Source: Oleiharenicola sp.
GTDB lineage: Bacteria > Verrucomicrobiota > Verrucomicrobiia > Opitutales > Opitutaceae
Length of the DNA stretch: 64,000 bases
Assembly (NCBI GenBank): GCA_025363455.1
Contig: JANYDW010000065.1
Location: forward strand, 1-64,000
Direction: 5' to 3'
Every line of letters starts with the position of its first letter. Positions within the stretch are counted from its first letter, which is position 1. The notes under the pieces were generated by a model. The model worked only from the letters and a program-made list of their open reading frames with translations, was not told the origin of the DNA and made no database searches. The translations under genes were made by a program, and so were the position numbers. Shown piece after piece: positions 14,846 to 23,751 of this stretch.

Positions 14846-16193
14846 GAACCTTGAGGTCACCCGTCGCTACACCCTGGCGAAGGCCGAGGGCCGCGACGAT
14901 TACCAGATCCGTCACGAGACAACCTTCCGCAACCTCACCGACAAGCCCCTCGTCCTCCCCAAGGCCGTCTTCAATCTCGGCACCGCCACCCCGCTCAACG
15001 CCACCGACTACGGGATGTACCTGAATACCGGCTACTCCGATGGCAAGGACACCAGTTTTGTCGCCCGGGGTGAGCTCGAAGGCGGCGGATTCCTCGCCAT
15101 GGTCGGGGTGAAGAGCAGCGCCCCGCTGCCCTTCGTCGAACGCCCATCCTCCATCGCCTGGGCCTCGGTTAAAAACCAGTTTTTCTGCATGGTCCTGACG
15201 CCTGACCAACCGGGCAACGGCGTGCGGGTGGAGCGCGTGAAACTCGATCCCCATGCCCCGGTGGACGACAAGCGTCTCTACGGCGTCACCGGCTATGCCC
15301 AGTTCGACCTCAAGCCCCTCGCCGCCGGCGCTTCCACGACTTTCGGCGCGAACTACTTCGCCGGCCCCAAGGAGTACAAGCGCCTCTCGAATGCCGCCGT
15401 CTTCAAGCACGGCGAGGAGAAGGTCATGCAATTCGACTCCTTCTTCTTCAACAAAATCTTCTTCTCCGGATTCTTCGCCCCGCTGCTGCTGACCATCATG
15501 ACCTGGTTCCACTCGGTCGTCCCGAGCTGGGGTTGGGCCATCGTCATCACGACGCTGACGCTCAAGATCGTCTTTCTGCCGCTGACTCTCGCCGCCTCCC
15601 GCTCCGCCAAGCGCATGGCCAAGCTCCAGCCGCACATGGCCGCCATGCGCGAGAAGTACAAGGACAACCCCGCCAAGCTCCAGGCCGAGACCCTCCGCAT
15701 CTTCAAGGAGAACAAGGTCAACCCCGTTGGCGGCTGCATTCCCGTCCTGATCACGATCCCGTTCTTCGTCGGCATCTTCGCGATGCTGCAGAGCACCTCC
15801 GAGCTGCGGTTCGCGCCGTTCCTCTGGGCGCATGACCTGTCCGCTCCCGATACGGTAGGGCACCTGCCGTGGCTGGGTATTTCGATCAACATCATGCCGC
15901 TGCTCATGGGCGCCACGATGATCTTCCAGCAACGCCTCACGCCCACGCCGTCCGTCGATCCGGCGCAGCAGACGATGTTCAAGGTCATGCCGTGGATCTT
16001 CACGATGTTCTGTTATACTTTTCCCGCCGGCGTCGCCCTTTATTCGACGATCAACGGCCTGTTCACCATCGGACAGCAAATGATCATCAATCGCATGCCC
16101 GAGCCGGATCTCCCCATCAACCAAGGGGCCGCGGGCAAGCCCGGCACCACTGGCGGCATGAAGAACGTCACCCCGCCGAAAAAGAAAAAGTGA
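14385..16193 (+). CDS. yidC: Membrane protein insertase YidC
   Basis: The 602-residue protein is a Gram-negative-type YidC: TM1 (about 7-24, GVVLLIAAMASFVFSA), a large periplasmic beta-sandwich domain (about 60-340), and the conserved 60-kDa inner-membrane domain. The conserved domain begins FFNKIFFSGFFAPLLLTIMTWFHSVVPSWGWAIVI and contains the coiled-coil hairpin LAASRSAKRMAKLQPHMAAMREKYKDNPAKLQAET. The Lys-rich tail (TPPKKKK) is usual and may contact ribosomes. It inserts membrane proteins alone or with SecYEG. The ATG at 14385 gives the TM1 start MDKKNT, typical of the family. The upstream 100 bases lie inside the yidD frame. Confidence 0.97.
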   Translation: MDKKNTTIGVVLLIAAMASFVFSARYGPKPAAPLPITPPPAGSPAVASGPTDSLAAGALPALTAVSHPATGLAETVTLSNDFIIVTLTNHGGAIDNIALKKHLAVQGESGLYTLNSIKAAPALSLTDFPGADLNTAYTRISRTDTEVVYRTTSENLEVTRRYTLAKAEGRDDYQIRHETTFRNLTDKPLVLPKAVFNLGTATPLNATDYGMYLNTGYSDGKDTSFVARGELEGGGFLAMVGVKSSAPLPFVERPSSIAWASVKNQFFCMVLTPDQPGNGVRVERVKLDPHAPVDDKRLYGVTGYAQFDLKPLAAGASTTFGANYFAGPKEYKRLSNAAVFKHGEEKVMQFDSFFFNKIFFSGFFAPLLLTIMTWFHSVVPSWGWAIVITTLTLKIVFLPLTLAASRSAKRMAKLQPHMAAMREKYKDNPAKLQAETLRIFKENKVNPVGGCIPVLITIPFFVGIFAMLQSTSELRFAPFLWAHDLSAPDTVGHLPWLGISINIMPLLMGATMIFQQRLTPTPSVDPAQQTMFKVMPWIFTMFCYTFPAGVALYSTINGLFTIGQQMIINRMPEPDLPINQGAAGKPGTTGGMKNVTPPKKKK

Positions 16194-16286
16194 GGCGGAG
16201 CCCGGCCTCCGGACGGGCGTTCCTGCCAAGACATGTTTTCAACTTCCGCTAGGGCCAGACGGCTTGAGCGGGGCAAGGTCTTACCT

Positions 16287-16370
16287 GTCATTGCGAGGAG
16301 CCCGAGAGAGCGACGAAGCAATCCAGCCTCGATAAATCGCCACGGCCGGCAGGCGCCAGCCTGCGATGAC
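16287..16370. repeat. Dispersed inverted repeat, CATTGCGAGGAG family
   Basis: It starts GTCATTGCGAGGAG, then GCGACGAAGCAATCCAG, and ends in GCCTGCGATGAC. The second copy is at 38546 between hisH and hisA. Confidence 0.9.
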
Positions 16371-16396
16371 TAACCCAGAATCATTCGATTGAATTG

Positions 16397-16470
16397 GTGG
16401 AACGCGGCCTCTGGACGCGTTCTCTCCTCTGTGGATCCTGCGAACCCGTCCGGAGGCCGGGTTCCACCAT
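16397..16470. repeat. Dispersed inverted repeat GGTGGAACGCGGCCTC
   Basis: GGTGGAACGCGGCCTCTGGA on the left and TCCGGAGGCCGGGTTCCACC on the right are near-exact reverse complements. This is the only full copy seen here. Confidence 0.88.
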
Positions 16471-16550
16471 TTAGTCCGGGCACCTGCGAGTGATAACACT
16501 ACTTAACTGCATGAGTGGCTGAGACAAACGGTCCCCGTCAAAACGAAGGC

Positions 16551-16889
16551 TCAGTTGGCCGGATCAAAATGCGCGGCCTGGCGCGTGAGCGTCTTGCCCA
16601 GGCTGCCGCACACCAGTTCGCACAGGCGGGGGATCGTCGGATCGGCAATGCGGTAGAAAACCTGCAGCCCTTCCTTCCGCCGGGTCAGGATGTGCGCGCC
16701 GATAAGCGTCTGGAGGTGGCGGGAAATGTTGGCCTGCGTGCCCCCGGTGGCCCCGACCAGCTCGGTGACATTCCTCTCCCCTTCCATCAGGGTCTGGATG
16801 AGGCGCAGGCGCATCGGCTCGGCTAGCACGGCGAAGCGTTGGGCGACGAGCTGCAGCGCGTCCTCGGTCAGCGGGCGGTGTTTGGGCAT
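16551..16889 (-). CDS. ArsR/SmtB-family repressor
   Basis: The 112-residue winged-helix protein has the ArsR layout: RFAVLAEPMRLRLIQTLMEGERNVTELV, recognition helix TGGTQANISRHLQTLIGAHILTRRKEGLQVFYRI, and a C-terminal dimer helix. The alpha-3 metal motif CxCxxC of ArsR/SmtB is absent. The only cysteines are in the last helix, RLCELVCGS (Cys-x3-Cys), which could serve thiol or persulfide sensing in the style of BigR/SqrR; that is inference. It diverges from the DUF2892/RND operon across a near-perfect palindrome. ATG 16889 (MPKHRPLTED) is chosen; ATG 16904 is an alternative. Confidence 0.88.
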   Translation of the reverse strand: MPKHRPLTEDALQLVAQRFAVLAEPMRLRLIQTLMEGERNVTELVGATGGTQANISRHLQTLIGAHILTRRKEGLQVFYRIADPTIPRLCELVCGSLGKTLTRQAAHFDPAN

Positions 16890-16908
16890 GCCGCGAAGAA
16901 ACATTCCC

Positions 16909-16946
16909 TTGACATTATTGCAAGTATATACGCATATGCTCATATA
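16909..16946 (+). promoter_or_regulatory. Divergent promoter region with candidate ArsR operator
   Basis: TTGACA (16909-16914) is a good -35 for the rightward operon. Overlapping the expected -10 region is the 22-base palindrome at 16925-16946: TATAT, then AC, GCATATGC, TC and ATATA. It matches its own reverse complement at 18 of 22 positions and is the only strongly AT-rich spot in the area. Confidence 0.7.
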
Positions 16947-16962
16947 GTTTATTTCCACTCCC

Positions 16963-17184
16963 ATGACCACGCACAACCTCGTCCGCCTGCTCGCCGGTTC
17001 CGTCACCCTCCTCGGGGTCGCTCTCACCTACTGGGTTCATCCCTACTGGCTGCTCCTGCCCACTTTTGTCGGGCTGAACCTCGTCCAGTCCGTCTTCACC
17101 GGTTTTTGTCCGCCGACCCTCCTCCTGCGCAAGCTCGGTTGGGTTGACGACCAGGACGTGATCCACTGGGGCGGGCGTTCCTGA
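16963..17184 (+). CDS. DUF2892 inner-membrane protein
   Basis: The 73-residue protein has two hydrophobic segments (about 6-24 and 28-46) followed by FTGFCPPTLLLRKLG, the Cys-Pro motif of the YgaP transmembrane / DUF2892 family. In other bacteria such proteins are fused to or encoded near rhodaneses and sulfur-responsive ArsR repressors. The gene starts the operon just behind the operator, 7 bases before the MFP gene. A second DUF2892 gene closes the pump section (21546). Confidence 0.85.
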   Translation: MTTHNLVRLLAGSVTLLGVALTYWVHPYWLLLPTFVGLNLVQSVFTGFCPPTLLLRKLGWVDDQDVIHWGGRS

Positions 17185-17191
17185 TCAGCCC

Positions 17192-18211
17192 ATGCGCCTT
17201 CCTTTCCAGCTCCTGCTCCTGTCCGTGGTGTTGTCCGGCATGAGCTGCCGCCGGACTGAATCGGCCGGAACCATGGCCGATTCCAATCCCGTGACCGTGC
17301 ACACCACCGTGGTCGCTGCGGAATCCGTGCCCACCGTCATCGAGGTGCCGGCCACCGTGCGTCCCGCCCAACGTGCCGTGATCTCGGCCAAGCTCACCGG
17401 CACCATCGCGACCCTGCCTTGGGGCCTCGGGCAGGAAGTCCGCGAGGGCGACCTGCTCGTCACGCTCGCGGTGCCCGAAACCGAGGCACGCGTCCGTCAG
17501 GCCCAGGCCCAGCTCGCCGAGGCCAGCCGCGCCGCCGAGCGTGAACGCACCCTCGTCGCGAAAGGCGTGAATGCTCCCGACGCGCAGCGCGACGCCGAGG
17601 ACCGCCTCCGCTTCGCCCAGGCCCAACTCGCCGAGGCCGAAGCTCTCCTGGCTCATGCGAGCATTCACGCCCCGTTTGCCGGGGTGGTGACGGAAAAACA
17701 GGTGCTGCCCGGTGATCTGGCCACACCCGGCCTGCCTTTGCTGGCCCTTGAGTCGACCGCCCATCTCCGGGCCGAGGGCACCATCCCGGAACACCTCGCC
17801 ACCCGCCTCCACATCGGCGACACCCTGGCGGTTCTGGTGGACGAGCAGCCCGCGCCGGTCGCCGGCCGGATCGAGGAACTGTCCGCTTCGGCCGACAGCA
17901 TCAGCCGCTCCACGCTGGCCAAGATCGCGCTGCCCGCCGGCCGTGCCCGTTCCGGTCAGTTCGTCCGCCTGCAGATCCCGGCCGGGGAGCATCCCGCCCT
18001 CCTGGTTCCGGTGGAGGCGCTCAGCCGGTTCGGCCAGATGGAACGGATGTTTGTCGTCCGCGATGGCCGGGCTGTCCTGCGGCTGGTGAAGTCCGGCCGT
18101 GAAACCGCCGGCCGGATTGAAATTCTCGGCGGCTTGACCGCCGGCGAAACCGTGGTCCTGGCCCCTCCCGCCTCGCTGCGCGAAGGCGACCGCGTCACCG
18201 TCGCCCCATGA
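17192..18211 (+). CDS. RND periplasmic adaptor (membrane fusion protein)
   Basis: The 339-residue HlyD/AcrA-type adaptor has an N-terminal export signal ([13 protein letters not shown]; Cys19 could be lipidated although the lipobox is poor) and the lipoyl halves [30 protein letters not shown] and [21 protein letters not shown]. These are separated by a coiled-coil hairpin rich in QAQLAEA repeats, followed by the beta-barrel and membrane-proximal domains. It bridges the RND pump to an outer-membrane channel, but no TolC-like gene is visible here. Its stop overlaps the RND start by four bases (ATGA). Confidence 0.93.
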   Translation: MRLPFQLLLLSVVLSGMSCRRTESAGTMADSNPVTVHTTVVAAESVPTVIEVPATVRPAQRAVISAKLTGTIATLPWGLGQEVREGDLLVTLAVPETEARVRQAQAQLAEASRAAERERTLVAKGVNAPDAQRDAEDRLRFAQAQLAEAEALLAHASIHAPFAGVVTEKQVLPGDLATPGLPLLALESTAHLRAEGTIPEHLATRLHIGDTLAVLVDEQPAPVAGRIEELSASADSISRSTLAKIALPAGRARSGQFVRLQIPAGEHPALLVPVEALSRFGQMERMFVVRDGRAVLRLVKSGRETAGRIEILGGLTAGETVVLAPPASLREGDRVTVAP

Positions 18212-21200
18212 GCGGTTCCGCGCCCAATGGCCCGCGCGGCCTGGCCGGACGCCTGGCCGCCGGCTTTGCCGACTCGCGCCTGACCCCGCTCGCGGTGCTG
18301 GCCTCGCTGTTGCTCGGTGTCTTCGCCGTGCTCATGCTCCCGCGGGAGGAAGAGCCCCAGATCAAGGTCCCGATGATCGACGTGCTCGTGGCCATGCCGG
18401 GCGCCACCGCGGCCGAGGTCGAGAACCGCGTCACGCGGCCGATGGAGAAACTGCTCTGGGAAATCCCGGGCGTCGAATATCTCTACTCCACCTCCAGCCC
18501 GGGCTCTTCGCTGGTCATCGTGCGTTTCCAAGTCGGCCGCGACCCGGCCGACAGCCTCGTCCGGCTCAACCAGAAGCTGCAGGCCAACTATGACCGTATT
18601 CCCCCGGGCGTCAGCGCCCCGCTGGTCAAGCCGCGCACCATCGACGATGTGCCGGTGCTCGCCCTCACCCTGCACAGCGCCACGCAGGACCATCTCACCC
18701 TGCGGCGCCTGGCCGCCCAACTGGATGATGCCGTCAAGGCCCTGCCCGATGTCGCCGAGACCACGCTGATCGGCGGGGTGCGCCGTCAGCTCCGCGTGTT
18801 GCTGGACCCGGTGCGGCTCGCCTCGCGCCAGCTGACCCTCGACGACGTGGCCAACCGGCTGCGCGCCGCCAACCAGCGCACCCAGAGCGGCCGGCTGGAT
18901 AACATGAACCGTGAGCTGCTGATCGAGACCGGAGACTTCCTCCGCGATGCTGCTGATGCCGGATCGGTCGTGCTGGGCCAGTATCAGGGCAGCCCGATCT
19001 ACCTGCGCGATGTGGCCACGCTCGAGGACGGCCCGGCCGAGCCGGCCGACTACGTACTATACGGGGTGGGACGCGCTGACCTCAGCGCGTCTTTCACCAA
19101 GCGCGGTGAGGTCACCACGCTCCACCAGTCCGAAGAGGCCGCTGTCACGCTCAGCATTGCCAAGCGCCCCGGGGCCAACGCCGTCACGACCGTCGAGCGT
19201 GTCCTCGCCATGGTGGACCGCCTCAAGGGCCGGCTGTTGCCCGCCGATGTCGGCGTCGCCATCAGCCGCAATTACGGCGCCACAGCCAGCGAGAAGTCCA
19301 ACGACCTGCTCCTGCACATGGGCATCGCCGTGTTCGGGGTGACTCTCCTGATCCTGGTCTTCCTCGGCTGGCGCGAATCGCTCGTCGTCCTGCTCGCCAT
19401 CCCGGTGACCCTCGGCCTGACCCTGATGATTTTCCATCTGTATGGCTACACGCTGAACCGGATCACTCTGTTCGCCCTGATCTTCTCCATCGGCATCCTG
19501 GTGGACGACGCCATCGTCGTGGTGGAAAACATCGTCCGCCACCAGCACCTGCCCGGGGCGCACAATCGGAAACTCCTTGTTCTGGCCGTGGAGGCGGTCG
19601 ACGAGGTGGGCAACCCCACCCTGCTCGCCACCTGGGCGGTGATCGCCGCCGTGCTGCCGATGGCCTTTGTCGGCGGCCTCATGGGCCCCTACATGCGGCC
19701 CATTCCGGTCGGCGCCAGTGCGGCCATGCTCTTTTCGGTCGTCATCGCCTTTACCGTCACGCCTTGGGCCGCGTTGCGCGTGCTCGGCCGGCACGCCCCG
19801 AAACTTTCCTCCACCCACGACGCGGAACTACATAACCGCGAGGACCAGACTTTTTTCACCCGCCTCTACCACCGTATCATGGACCCGATGATCGCCCGGG
19901 CCCGCTGGCGCTGGACCTTCCTCGGCGGTGTCACCCTGCTCTTCGTCCTCGCCGTGGCTCTGGTGCTAGCGGGCGTGGTGAAGGTCAAGATGCTGCCCTT
20001 CGACAACAAATCGGAGTTTCAGATCGTAGTGAATATGCCCGAGGGCGCCACTCTCGAGGAAACGACTCGGGTGGCGCGTGAACTCGCCGCCGCCGTGCGG
20101 ACCGAGCCCGAGGTGAGCGACTATCAGGTCTATGCGGGTACCGCCGCGCCGTTCAACTTCAACGGCCTCGTGCGGCACTACTTCCTGCGCCGGGGCGCCA
20201 ACGTCGCCGACCTGCAGGTCAACCTGCGGCCGGGTCACGAGCGCTGGGCGCAGAGCCATGACATCGCTGTCCGCGTGCGGCCGCGCCTCGCGGCCATCGC
20301 AGCGAAATACGGAGCCGCACTCGCCGTCGCCGAGGTGCCACCCGGTCCGCCCGTGCTCCAGACCCTAGTCGCCGAGGTTTACGGCCCGACCGACGCCGCG
20401 CGCCTGGCCCTGGCCGGCCGGGTGAAAAAGATCTTCGAGACCACGCCCGGGGTCGTGGACATCGACTGGTATGTCGAGGAACTCCAGCCGACGGTCCACC
20501 TGCGCGTCGACCGCACCAAGGCCGCGTTGCACGGTATCAGCGTCGAAACCATCGCTCGCTCGATCCAGACCGCCGTGGGCGGCGCCAAGGCCGACCTTCT
20601 CCACCAGCCTGCCGACCGCGAGGACGTTGACATTGTCCTCCAGCTCCCCCGCGCCCTGCGCAGCCGGCCCGAGGACCTCCTCGCCCTGCCGGTGCGGTCC
20701 GACGAAGTCGTCCGCACCGGCGGGCGTCCGCTCGTGCCCCTCGGCGAACTGGTGACCCTTGAGCCCACGCCGGGCGAGCGAAACCTCTATCGCAAGAACC
20801 TGCACCCGGTGATCTACGTCACCGGCGATGTCGCCGGCGCCGTGGCCAGCCCGGCCTACGCCATCTTCACCATGAACCGGGCCCTCGCGGCGCTGGACGG
20901 CCACATGTTTGGCGGACGGACGAATCGCGTGGAGTTGTTCAACCTCACCATGCCCGACAGCGACCTCGAGCCCGCCATCAAGTGGGATGGCGAATGGCAG
21001 GTGACCCTGGAGGTTTTCCGCGACCTCGGCCTGGCCTTCGCCGCGGTGTGCGTCCTCATCTACATGCTGATGGTGGCGTGGTTCAAAAACTACGTGACCC
21101 CGTTCATCATCATGATGGTCATTCCGCTCTCCCTGATCGGCATCCTGCCCGCCCATGCGTTGCTGGGCGCGTTCTTCACCGCCACGTCCATGATCGGTTT

Positions 21201-21510
21201 CATGGCCGGCGCGGGCATCGTGGTACGAAACTCGATCATCCTCGTTGACTTCATCGAACTGCGCCGGGCGCAGGGCCTGCCGCTGGCGGCGGCGGTCGTC
21301 GAGGCCGGTGCCGTTCGTTTCCGGCCCATGCTGCTTACCGCGCTGGCGGTAATCGTTGGGGCCTCGGTCATTTTGTCGGACCCCATTTTCCAAGGCCTCG
21401 CACTTTCCCTGATGGCGGGCGAGGTCGCCTCACTCCTGATCAGCCGGTTTGCCGTGCCGGTGATTTACTTCATGATCCACCGGCGGGAGCATGCAACCGG
21501 CCCAACCTGA
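18208..21510 (+). CDS. Efflux RND transporter permease
   Basis: The 1100-residue inner-membrane pump has the RND repeat pattern: TM1 near 27-46, a first periplasmic domain beginning [25 protein letters not shown]2-6, a second periplasmic domain, and TM8-12. The TM4 proton-relay pair is D433-D434 in [13 protein letters not shown]. Sequence features ([37 protein letters not shown]) place it in the HAE-1-like group rather than the metal-exporting CusA group. The substrate is unknown. The position between two DUF2892 genes behind an ArsR operator suggests export of a sulfur-related or thiol-reactive compound. Confidence 0.93.
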   Translation: MSGSAPNGPRGLAGRLAAGFADSRLTPLAVLASLLLGVFAVLMLPREEEPQIKVPMIDVLVAMPGATAAEVENRVTRPMEKLLWEIPGVEYLYSTSSPGSSLVIVRFQVGRDPADSLVRLNQKLQANYDRIPPGVSAPLVKPRTIDDVPVLALTLHSATQDHLTLRRLAAQLDDAVKALPDVAETTLIGGVRRQLRVLLDPVRLASRQLTLDDVANRLRAANQRTQSGRLDNMNRELLIETGDFLRDAADAGSVVLGQYQGSPIYLRDVATLEDGPAEPADYVLYGVGRADLSASFTKRGEVTTLHQSEEAAVTLSIAKRPGANAVTTVERVLAMVDRLKGRLLPADVGVAISRNYGATASEKSNDLLLHMGIAVFGVTLLILVFLGWRESLVVLLAIPVTLGLTLMIFHLYGYTLNRITLFALIFSIGILVDDAIVVVENIVRHQHLPGAHNRKLLVLAVEAVDEVGNPTLLATWAVIAAVLPMAFVGGLMGPYMRPIPVGASAAMLFSVVIAFTVTPWAALRVLGRHAPKLSSTHDAELHNREDQTFFTRLYHRIMDPMIARARWRWTFLGGVTLLFVLAVALVLAGVVKVKMLPFDNKSEFQIVVNMPEGATLEETTRVARELAAAVRTEPEVSDYQVYAGTAAPFNFNGLVRHYFLRRGANVADLQVNLRPGHERWAQSHDIAVRVRPRLAAIAAKYGAALAVAEVPPGPPVLQTLVAEVYGPTDAARLALAGRVKKIFETTPGVVDIDWYVEELQPTVHLRVDRTKAALHGISVETIARSIQTAVGGAKADLLHQPADREDVDIVLQLPRALRSRPEDLLALPVRSDEVVRTGGRPLVPLGELVTLEPTPGERNLYRKNLHPVIYVTGDVAGAVASPAYAIFTMNRALAALDGHMFGGRTNRVELFNLTMPDSDLEPAIKWDGEWQVTLEVFRDLGLAFAAVCVLIYMLMVAWFKNYVTPFIIMMVIPLSLIGILPAHALLGAFFTATSMIGFMAGAGIVVRNSIILVDFIELRRAQGLPLAAAVVEAGAVRFRPMLLTALAVIVGASVILSDPIFQGLALSLMAGEVASLLISRFAVPVIYFMIHRREHATGPT

Positions 21511-21545
21511 ATTTCCGTCAGCGCAACCTCAACCCCCCTGATCCC

Positions 21546-21737
21546 ATGAAAGTCAATGTCGGCGGTCTCGACCGCATTCTTCGCCTCGTTGCCGGTCTCG
21601 CCATTCTCGGCGCGGGCTACTACTTCAAATCCTGGTGGGGCCTGATCGGGATCTTGCCGATCCTGACCGGGACTTTCCGCTTCTGCCCGGCCTACCTGCC
21701 GTTCGGCCTGAACACCTGCGGCAAAGATGAAAAGTAA
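21546..21737 (+). CDS. DUF2892 / YgaP-like transmembrane protein
   Basis: The 63-residue protein has two closely spaced hydrophobic segments (about 14-26 and 29-42) and the motif RFCPAYLPFGLNTCGKDEK, the family's conserved C-terminal CPAY...P.G.NTC. It has two cysteines. In YgaP this region anchors a rhodanese to the membrane; here a separate exported rhodanese lies 1.5 kb downstream. The gene is 35 bases after the RND gene, in the same operon. Confidence 0.85.
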   Translation: MKVNVGGLDRILRLVAGLAILGAGYYFKSWWGLIGILPILTGTFRFCPAYLPFGLNTCGKDEK

Positions 21738-21819
21738 GGTTCTCGGAGCAACTCAGAGCCTCTCCGCAAATTCTCCAGCCTTTCTTTGTCGAGAGCTTCG
21801 GCTATAACGCGCTCAACCC

Positions 21820-23238
21820 ATGAGTACTGATCCCCGCTATTCCCCGGTGCTGCAGGATACCGTGCGGCACGCCCTGGCCTACCTCGACGCCCTGCCCCGG
21901 TCTTCGGTCAGCGCCACTGCCACCCTGGAGCAACTGCGCGAACGCCTGGGCCGGCCGCTGCCCGCGGGACCGAGTGACGCGACCGCCGTGATCGACCAGC
22001 TCGTCCGCAACGTCGAGGGTGGCCTGACCGGCAATGCCGGGGGACGTTTTTATGCGTGGGTCATCGGCGGCAGCGTGCCCGCGGCCCTGGCTGCCGACTG
22101 GATGACCTCGGTGTGGGACCAGAATGCCGGCATGTATGCCGTGGCCCCCGCCGCCGCCGTGGTGGAGGAGGTCTGCGGCCGCTGGCTGCTGGAACTGCTC
22201 GGCCTGCCACCCTCGGCCAGCTTTGCCCTGGTCACCGGCTGCCAGATGGCGCACGTCACCTGTCTCGCGGCCGCCCGCAACGGCGTGCTGGCGAAACACG
22301 GCTGGGATGTCGAGCAGCGCGGTCTCATGGGTGCGCCGCGCATCCGGGTCATCACCGGCGACCAGCGCCATGGCACCATCGAGCGCGCCCTGCGCCTCCT
22401 GGGCCTGGGCCGGGATTGTGTCATCGACATCCCGGTGGCCGCGAACGGCCAGCTGACCGCCGCCGCGCTGGCCCCGGTGCTCGCCGCCGCGCCCTCACAG
22501 CCCACCATCATCCTCCTGCAGGCTGGGGATCTGAACACCGGTTCGTTCGATCCGTTCCCGGAGGTCATCCCGCTCGCTCACCAGGCCGGCGCCTGGGTCC
22601 ACGTGGACGGGGCCTTCGGGCTCTGGGCCGCGACCAGCCCGGCGCACCGCCATTTCTGCGCCGGCGTCGAACTGGCCGATTCCTGGGCCACCGACGGCCA
22701 CAAGTGGCTCAACGTCCCGTATGATTGCGGCTACGCCTTCGTGACTGATCGCGCGGCGCATTACCGCTCGATGGGGCATCATGCGAACTACCTCACCCAC
22801 TCCGAGGCCGCGCGCGACCAGGTGGACTGGAATCCGGAATATTCCCGGCGGGCCCGCGGCTTCGCCACCTATGCGGCCATCGCCAGCCTGGGCCGGGAAG
22901 GCGTCGCCCGCCTTGTCGCGGGCTGCTGTTCGCATGCCCACGCCCTCGTGACCCGGGCCGGCGCCCTGCCCGGCGTGGAGGTCCTGCATGTGCCCCACAT
23001 CAACCAAGGTCTGCTGCGCTTCCCCGATCCCGCGCCCGGCGCGACCGAGGCCGATCACGACAAGCATACGGAAGCTCTCGTGGCAAAGATCGTGGCCTCG
23101 GGCGAGGCGATGTTCGCCTGCACGACCTGGCAGGGCAAACGCTGCATGCGCGTCTCGGTCTGCGGTTGGGCCACCAGCGAGGCGGATATCGCTCACGCCG
23201 TCCAAGGCATCGCCAAGGCCCTGCGCCCATCGGCCTGA
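21820..23238 (+). CDS. PLP-dependent group II decarboxylase-like enzyme
   Basis: The 472-residue fold-type-I PLP enzyme has HVDGAFG with D263 (PLP-ring contact) and DGHKWLNVPYDCG with K295, the Schiff-base Lys, as in aromatic amino acid, glutamate and cysteine sulfinate decarboxylases. The substrate loop FYAWVIGGSVPAALAADWM resembles the FxGFxxGGxxP region of the group. The exact substrate cannot be read from sequence. Because it sits between DUF2892 and rhodanese genes, a sulfur amino acid is an attractive guess but unsupported. It is about 80 bases after the DUF2892 gene. Confidence 0.83.
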   Translation: MSTDPRYSPVLQDTVRHALAYLDALPRSSVSATATLEQLRERLGRPLPAGPSDATAVIDQLVRNVEGGLTGNAGGRFYAWVIGGSVPAALAADWMTSVWDQNAGMYAVAPAAAVVEEVCGRWLLELLGLPPSASFALVTGCQMAHVTCLAAARNGVLAKHGWDVEQRGLMGAPRIRVITGDQRHGTIERALRLLGLGRDCVIDIPVAANGQLTAAALAPVLAAAPSQPTIILLQAGDLNTGSFDPFPEVIPLAHQAGAWVHVDGAFGLWAATSPAHRHFCAGVELADSWATDGHKWLNVPYDCGYAFVTDRAAHYRSMGHHANYLTHSEAARDQVDWNPEYSRRARGFATYAAIASLGREGVARLVAGCCSHAHALVTRAGALPGVEVLHVPHINQGLLRFPDPAPGATEADHDKHTEALVAKIVASGEAMFACTTWQGKRCMRVSVCGWATSEADIAHAVQGIAKALRPSA

Positions 23239-23293
23239 AGCCGCTGACTTGCCCGCCCGGCAAATCCCGGTAAGAATGGTCCTTTCCACTCCC

Positions 23294-23695
23294 ATGAAAA
23301 AAGTCCTGTTCCTGCTCACCCTGCTTCTGCCCCTCCTTGCGTTCGCCGAGGTGGCGTCCATCTCCCCCGCCGAGGCCGCCAAGCTCGTTGCCGCCGGCAA
23401 GGCCGTCCTTGTGGATGTGCGCGAACCCTCCGAATGGGCCGAGTCGGGCGTGGCCGCGCCGGCCGTCCTCTTGCCCAAGAGCGAGTTTGACGCCGGCCTG
23501 ATCGGCGAATGGAAGAGCTTCCTCGCGATGACCGGTGACAAGGAGATCATCACCTACTGCCGTTCGGGCAAGCGCTCCGGGGTTGTGGCCGCCGAGCTCG
23601 CCAAGCAGGGGCATAAGGTCGCCAACGCCGGCGGCTTCAAGGACTGGCAGGCCGCGGGTCTCCCCGTTCGCAGTGGCGTGCCAGAAAAGAAGTAA
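23294..23695 (+). CDS. Exported rhodanese
   Basis: This 133-residue single-domain rhodanese follows a signal peptide (1-18, KVLFLLTLLLPLLAFA). The active-site loop is CRSGKRS with C89, and LVDVREPSEW is the conserved CH2-like block. It should transfer sulfane sulfur in the periplasm. ATG 23294 starts the signal directly; an ATG six codons upstream (23276) is an alternative. It closes the run that starts with ArsR and DUF2892, a combination reminiscent of persulfide-response operons. Confidence 0.9.
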   Translation: MKKVLFLLTLLLPLLAFAEVASISPAEAAKLVAAGKAVLVDVREPSEWAESGVAAPAVLLPKSEFDAGLIGEWKSFLAMTGDKEIITYCRSGKRSGVVAAELAKQGHKVANAGGFKDWQAAGLPVRSGVPEKK

Positions 23696-23751
23696 GCCGT
23701 GCTCGTGAGGCAGGCGACCGGCCGCTGATGATTTAGCCGAAATTGCGAAGC

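Larger units (their letters stand above)
16194..16550. other. Gene-free stretch made mostly of dispersed repeats
   Basis: It holds two different inverted-repeat elements (16287-16370 and 16397-16470) and no convincing gene. The rest shows nothing I recognise. Confidence 0.75.

Noticed and set aside
14511-16229. 572-residue reverse open frame opposite yidC
   Set aside because: Antisense shadow of an unambiguous yidC.
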